Source: Chlamydiia bacterium (GTDB lineage: Bacteria > Chlamydiota > Chlamydiia > Chlamydiales > JAAZZY01). Taken from it: a stretch of DNA of 9,303 nucleotides. The stretch covers positions 1 to 9,303 of the forward strand of contig JAAZZY010000067.1 of NCBI GenBank assembly GCA_014239035.1. The letters are read 5' to 3'. This document shows, piece after piece, positions 6,991-9,303 of this stretch. Made by a program: the position numbers and the translations under genes. The notes under the pieces were generated by a model, which saw only the letters and a list, made by a program, of their open reading frames with translations, ran no database searches and was not told the DNA's origin. Position 1 is the stretch's first letter; each line of letters starts with the position of its first letter.

Positions 6991-8553
6991 ATGACCCATT
7001 CAAATATTAATCCAGATAATCAACCAAAGAAAAGCCAGCAAAGCCCTGGGGCGCATGAAGCTCAAGAGATTAGAAGGAGGAATGCCAAAAAGAAACCTGA
7101 TGTGCCAGGAGCAGCCCTTCTTTATGCAGCAGCAAGCCAAATTAGCACTCTAGCATCTACTTGTCTGCATGTGAGCCCCACAGCTCCAGTAGCAGGTGTT
7201 CAAGCAGTCTCAATACCTGCACAAGAAGAAGCTGTCCCAGATCCTGCTCAGGCAATGAAGGATTTAATGGATGCTATGAAAGAACAAGAGTATCTAAATG
7301 ATCCTAACGCATTTTATCAAAAGGTGCTGCTCGCAGTAAAAGATAGTTCTACTATAAGGTCGCATGATGTTAAGCAGCTTTTTGTGGGTGAGCTTAAGGG
7401 AGTGTTAGCTCCAAACCTATCAGATCCAAAAAGTAGCAAAGCGCTTGGCTTAGCTCTTGCTAATGCTTATGCACAGACAACACACGGATCAGTTCATATA
7501 GAGGAACTCTCTAAATATTTAGGGCAGCTTTTAGGAAAAGAGTCACCTCTTATAAAATCGACTCTTCTTACCTATGATAACTGTCAAAAAAGCCATTTGC
7601 CTATACCGCACATAGCAGACTGCCAAAATCAGCTCAGTACAAATATGCAAAATGCAGCAGGCTGGCAGTCTAACTATACAAGTGTTTTGGAAAACTACTA
7701 TATTAATGGAACCTTTGATTCTGGTCAGGTTGGTGAACTTATTCAAAGAGCTCCTCCGGGAACAGGGGCACAGTTGATGCACCTAGCTAAACTAAATGGT
7801 CCTGTTGGTGCCGCACCCCCGCCTCCAACACCTCCAACACCTGCTCCAAAAACCCCTCAGCATGGTCCATCTGGTGTATCTGGCGTAGATCCAGTGAAAA
7901 AGTGGAGGCACCACATTATCCATGATATGCCTGTTATGATGGCTATGTATATCTTATTGATGAGTGGACAGGGATCTTATGGGTTTTTAGCTAAAATTAT
8001 GGCTAATTTAGATATTAGTATGTCCAATATTAAGAAATTCATCACTGCTATGAAAAAATTACAAGATGATATTAATGACTTTATAAAAAGTAAAGATAAA
8101 GGAGCTTGGGCATCAGATGCTGCTGATATTGCAAAGCAACAGGCTCTTCTCAAGGGCTTCATTAATCAGTATGGAGGCATGCTCGGTCCTACGTTAGTAA
8201 AATCACTTAGTGATTTTGCTGATACAAATCTCGATAAAGTAGTCAGTGATGCTACAGCAGGGATGGATCCCCCGTGTACCACTTGGGCAGATGCTGCTTC
8301 TAGACCAGAGGCGCTTCAAAAACTGCACGATTTTATGACAGGTCCAAAAGGAGGCTCTACTCCTGCTTCTGTGACAACATTAATCAAAAATTTGTCTGAT
8401 TTAATGAATTCTTTAAATACTCAGAATCAAGGAGATATTGAAAAGTTAAATCTAGCAACTAAAAAGGTGGATTCACTTACAAAACTCTTCTCTGCGTCTA
8501 TTACGATGTATAAAGGGCTTGTTCAAACTCTATCCAACTATTCAGGTTCTTAA
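6991..8553 (+). CDS. Modular helical protein with Pro-rich linker, candidate type III-secreted paralog 1
   Basis: This 520-residue protein starts at the only possible ATG, since TAA at 6973-6975 lies in frame just upstream. No Sec signal is present. The first 40 residues are polar and rich in Asn, Gln, Ser and Lys, like many type III secretion substrates. Residues 41-270 form an Ala-rich, mostly helical region I do not recognise. A Pro-rich linker (276-289, PPPPTPPTPAPKTP) then leads to a module beginning SGVDPVKKWRHH at about 297. This module has a hydrophobic helix (MPVMMAMYILLMSG), an amphipathic Lys/Asp-rich helix, and the motif MDPPCTTW ending at 432. The last 60 residues (about 457-520) are a heptad-like amphipathic helix containing KKVDSLTKLF. 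A hydrophobic helix, a variable middle and a C-terminal coiled coil is the layout of EspA/SseB-type filament and translocator proteins; that match is by architecture only. Residues 297-432 are shared with the gene at 8664. The ribosome binding site is weak (TAAAG). Confidence 0.9.
   Translation: MTHSNINPDNQPKKSQQSPGAHEAQEIRRRNAKKKPDVPGAALLYAAASQISTLASTCLHVSPTAPVAGVQAVSIPAQEEAVPDPAQAMKDLMDAMKEQEYLNDPNAFYQKVLLAVKDSSTIRSHDVKQLFVGELKGVLAPNLSDPKSSKALGLALANAYAQTTHGSVHIEELSKYLGQLLGKESPLIKSTLLTYDNCQKSHLPIPHIADCQNQLSTNMQNAAGWQSNYTSVLENYYINGTFDSGQVGELIQRAPPGTGAQLMHLAKLNGPVGAAPPPPTPPTPAPKTPQHGPSGVSGVDPVKKWRHHIIHDMPVMMAMYILLMSGQGSYGFLAKIMANLDISMSNIKKFITAMKKLQDDINDFIKSKDKGAWASDAADIAKQQALLKGFINQYGGMLGPTLVKSLSDFADTNLDKVVSDATAGMDPPCTTWADAASRPEALQKLHDFMTGPKGGSTPASVTTLIKNLSDLMNSLNTQNQGDIEKLNLATKKVDSLTKLFSASITMYKGLVQTLSNYSGS
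7879..8287 (+). repeat. Duplicated module, copy 1
   Basis: This segment of the 520-residue gene aligns without gaps, at a constant offset of 1016 bases, to 8895-9303. Similarity is mosaic. By my codon-by-codon count, 7888-8049 has 14 synonymous and 12 replacement codons out of 54. In 8050-8139 there are none synonymous and 2 replacement out of 30. In 8140-8232 there are 11 synonymous and 11 replacement out of 31. In 8233-8287 all 55 bases are identical. Confidence 0.95.
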
Positions 8554-8585
8554 TTAATAAAAAGACATATACTTAAATAAAGATG

Positions 8586-8614
8586 TTGACATTTTATTTA
8601 TTTTATGTTATAAT
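8586..8614 (+). promoter_or_regulatory. Perfect-consensus extended -10 promoter for paralog 2
   Basis: TTGACA (8586-8591), a 17-base spacer and TATAAT (8609-8614) match the sigma70 consensus at every position. TGT directly before the -10 box supplies the TGn extension. Transcription should start near 8621, leaving a leader of about 43 bases before the ATG at 8664. The promoter lies wholly in the 110-bp spacer after the upstream paralog's stop, so paralog 2 can be expressed independently and strongly. Confidence 0.88.
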
Positions 8615-8626
8615 TCTTCTCGGTAG

Positions 8627-8646
8627 TTAATTATATATTATTAATA
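8627..8646. promoter_or_regulatory. AT-rich half-sites shared with paralog 1 leader
   Basis: TTAATTAT (8627-8634) and TATTAATA (8639-8646) lie just downstream of the predicted transcription start and end 17 bases before the ATG. The same two octamers occur before paralog 1 at 6950-6957 and 6967-6974, ending 16 bases before its ATG. The spacing differs (4 against 9 bases). A perfect palindrome, TTAATATTAA, overlaps here at 8641-8650. A common operator is possible, but in such AT-rich DNA chance is a real alternative. Confidence 0.35.
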
Positions 8647-8653
8647 TTAAGTT

Positions 8654-8658
8654 GGAGG
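8654..8658 (+). promoter_or_regulatory. Strong ribosome binding site of paralog 2
   Basis: GGAGG lies 5 bases before the ATG at 8664 and fixes this start. It contrasts with the poor site in front of paralog 1, suggesting different translation levels. Confidence 0.85.
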
Positions 8659-8663
8659 CTTTC

Positions 8664-9303
8664 ATGGCAGAGCAAATCGCTGTTCTACATACAAATGCTA
8701 AAAAATTACATCATCCACATGATGTAAAAAAAGTAGACCAAAAGAAAACAGATAAAAAAACAAAAAGCTCAAAATCAGAAACTTACAATCAAGTTTTAAA
8801 TCAAGAGTTGGGTCAGATTTCAAGCCTATGTAAGGAGATTGGTTCTACAGATGGCAAGGGTGGGGCTCAAAAATCAGATAATAATATCAAGGCATCTGGT
8901 TCAGATCCCCTCAAACGTTGGAGACACCATGTTATTCATGATCTTCCTGTTATGATGGCTATATACCTTCTACTTATGAGTGGAAAAGGAAGCTATGGTT
9001 ACTTAGCTAAAATTATGGCTAACTTAGGTGTTAGTATGGCGGACATCAAAAAATTCATCACAGCCATGAAAAAATTACAAGATGATATTAATGACTTTAT
9101 GAAAAGTAAAGATAAAGGAGATTGGGCATCAGATGCTGCTGATATTGCAAAGCAAGAAGCAGCTCTTAAAGGGCTTCTCAAGCAATTTGGAGGCAAACTC
9201 GGACCTGATTTAGTTAAATCTCTGGGTGCATTTGCGAATACAAATTTAGATAAAGTAGTCAGTGATGCTACAGCAGGGATGGATCCCCCGTGTACCACTT
9301 GGG
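8664..9303 (+). CDS. Candidate type III-secreted paralog 2, 3' end beyond window
   Basis: The frame is open from the ATG to the window edge, giving 213 codons. The N-terminus (1-80) is short, has no Sec signal and is very rich in Lys, His, Asp and Ser (KKVDQKKTDKKTKSSKSE at about 22-39), so it is probably disordered. From about residue 78 (SGSDPLKRWRHHVIHD) it matches the C-terminal module of the 520-residue neighbour without gaps to the edge. It has the hydrophobic helix LPVMMAIYLLLMSG, the amphipathic helix IKKFITAMKKLQDDIND, and MDPPCTTW at the edge. The 190-residue N-terminal region and the Pro-rich linker of the neighbour are absent. If the C-terminus is also conserved, the protein would be about 300 residues. 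It has its own perfect promoter and strong ribosome binding site. A filament or translocator role is inferred from architecture only. Confidence 0.92.
   Translation, partial: MAEQIAVLHTNAKKLHHPHDVKKVDQKKTDKKTKSSKSETYNQVLNQELGQISSLCKEIGSTDGKGGAQKSDNNIKASGSDPLKRWRHHVIHDLPVMMAIYLLLMSGKGSYGYLAKIMANLGVSMADIKKFITAMKKLQDDINDFMKSKDKGDWASDAADIAKQEAALKGLLKQFGGKLGPDLVKSLGAFANTNLDKVVSDATAGMDPPCTTW
8706..8727. repeat. Hairpin-forming inverted repeat inside paralog 2
   Basis: TTACATCAT (8706-8714) and its exact complement ATGATGTAA (8719-8727) flank the 4-base loop CCAC, within codons 15-22. In the mRNA this is a 9-bp stem about 40 bases after the start codon. It is flanked by A runs, so on the minus strand the hairpin is followed by a T run like a weak intrinsic terminator. 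It is AT-rich, with only two G-C pairs. The part-coded HHPHD may simply be protein-driven. Confidence 0.45.
8895..9303 (+). repeat. Duplicated module, copy 2
   Basis: This is the partner of 7879-8287 at offset 1016, with no insertion or deletion. The tracts without synonymous differences are 9066-9155 (only 2 mismatches in 90 bases, both changing the amino acid) and 9249-9303 (identical). The match reaches the window edge, so the repeat probably continues beyond it. Confidence 0.95.

Noticed and set aside
7074..7084. Strong AAGGAGG directly before an ATG inside paralog 1
   Set aside because: The ATG is only one base from the motif and out of frame, and it opens just 23 codons. The motif arises from the Arg-Arg-Arg codons.
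7543..7782. 79-residue minus-strand ORF
   Set aside because: It is antisense to the N-terminal region of the 520-residue gene; the composition is not protein-like and no start signal is visible.
7977..8162. Minus-strand ORF inside paralog 1, similar to one at 8999-9298
   Set aside because: Both are antisense shadows of the duplicated module. Their resemblance follows from the plus-strand homology, and they have no ribosome binding site.
8999..9298. 99-residue minus-strand ORF opposite paralog 2
   Set aside because: It lies fully opposite a gene with a strong promoter and start, and its likeness to the 7977-8162 ORF is a by-product of the duplication.

Overview
The window is AT-rich, densely coded bacterial DNA with seven genes in a mosaic of strands and no rRNA, tRNA, CRISPR array or insertion sequence that I can see. 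The gene styles suggest an obligate intracellular Gram-negative bacterium, most likely an environmental (non-Chlamydiaceae) member of the Chlamydiae. They include large TPR proteins with export signals, polar and Ser/Lys-rich N-termini without Sec signals, and paralogous helical proteins resembling type III secretion filament or translocator components. This placement is an inference from protein character; there is no marker gene in the window.

Layout. 1-1827 (minus) is the 5' 609 codons of a long TPR protein with a clear Sec signal peptide; it runs off the left edge. A 149-bp divergent spacer separates it from a small unrecognised Ser/Ala-rich protein (1977-2387, plus, GTG start). Next is a ten-helix DMT/EamA-like transporter (2459-3379, plus) with its own likely promoter. 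It converges on a two-gene minus-strand operon of membrane-anchored TPR proteins (5915-4419, then 4416-3376), and the two stop codons overlap. That operon is divergent from a complete OmpR/PhoB-type response regulator (6048-6752, plus), with 132 bp between them.

The right part holds the most unusual content: two tandem paralogs in the same orientation. The 520-residue protein at 6991-8553 has a long N-terminal region, a proline-rich linker and a conserved C-terminal module. The gene at 8664 (cut by the right edge) carries the same module behind a short Lys-rich N-terminus. The paralogs align without gaps over about 400 bp. That alignment is a sharp mosaic: two tracts without any synonymous difference lie between and beside tracts full of them, which points to recent gene conversion or recombination. 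The second paralog has a perfect sigma70-type promoter (TTGACA, 17 bp, TATAAT with TGn extension) and a strong GGAGG site. The first has neither. Both leaders share AT-rich half-sites TTAATTAT and TATTAATA at almost the same distance from the start codon.

Working together: the three TPR proteins would act as envelope scaffolds at different membrane topologies. The response regulator may control neighbouring genes, but this is untested. The tandem paralogs look like a secreted multigene family, with an EspA/SseB-like architecture as my best but unproven guess.
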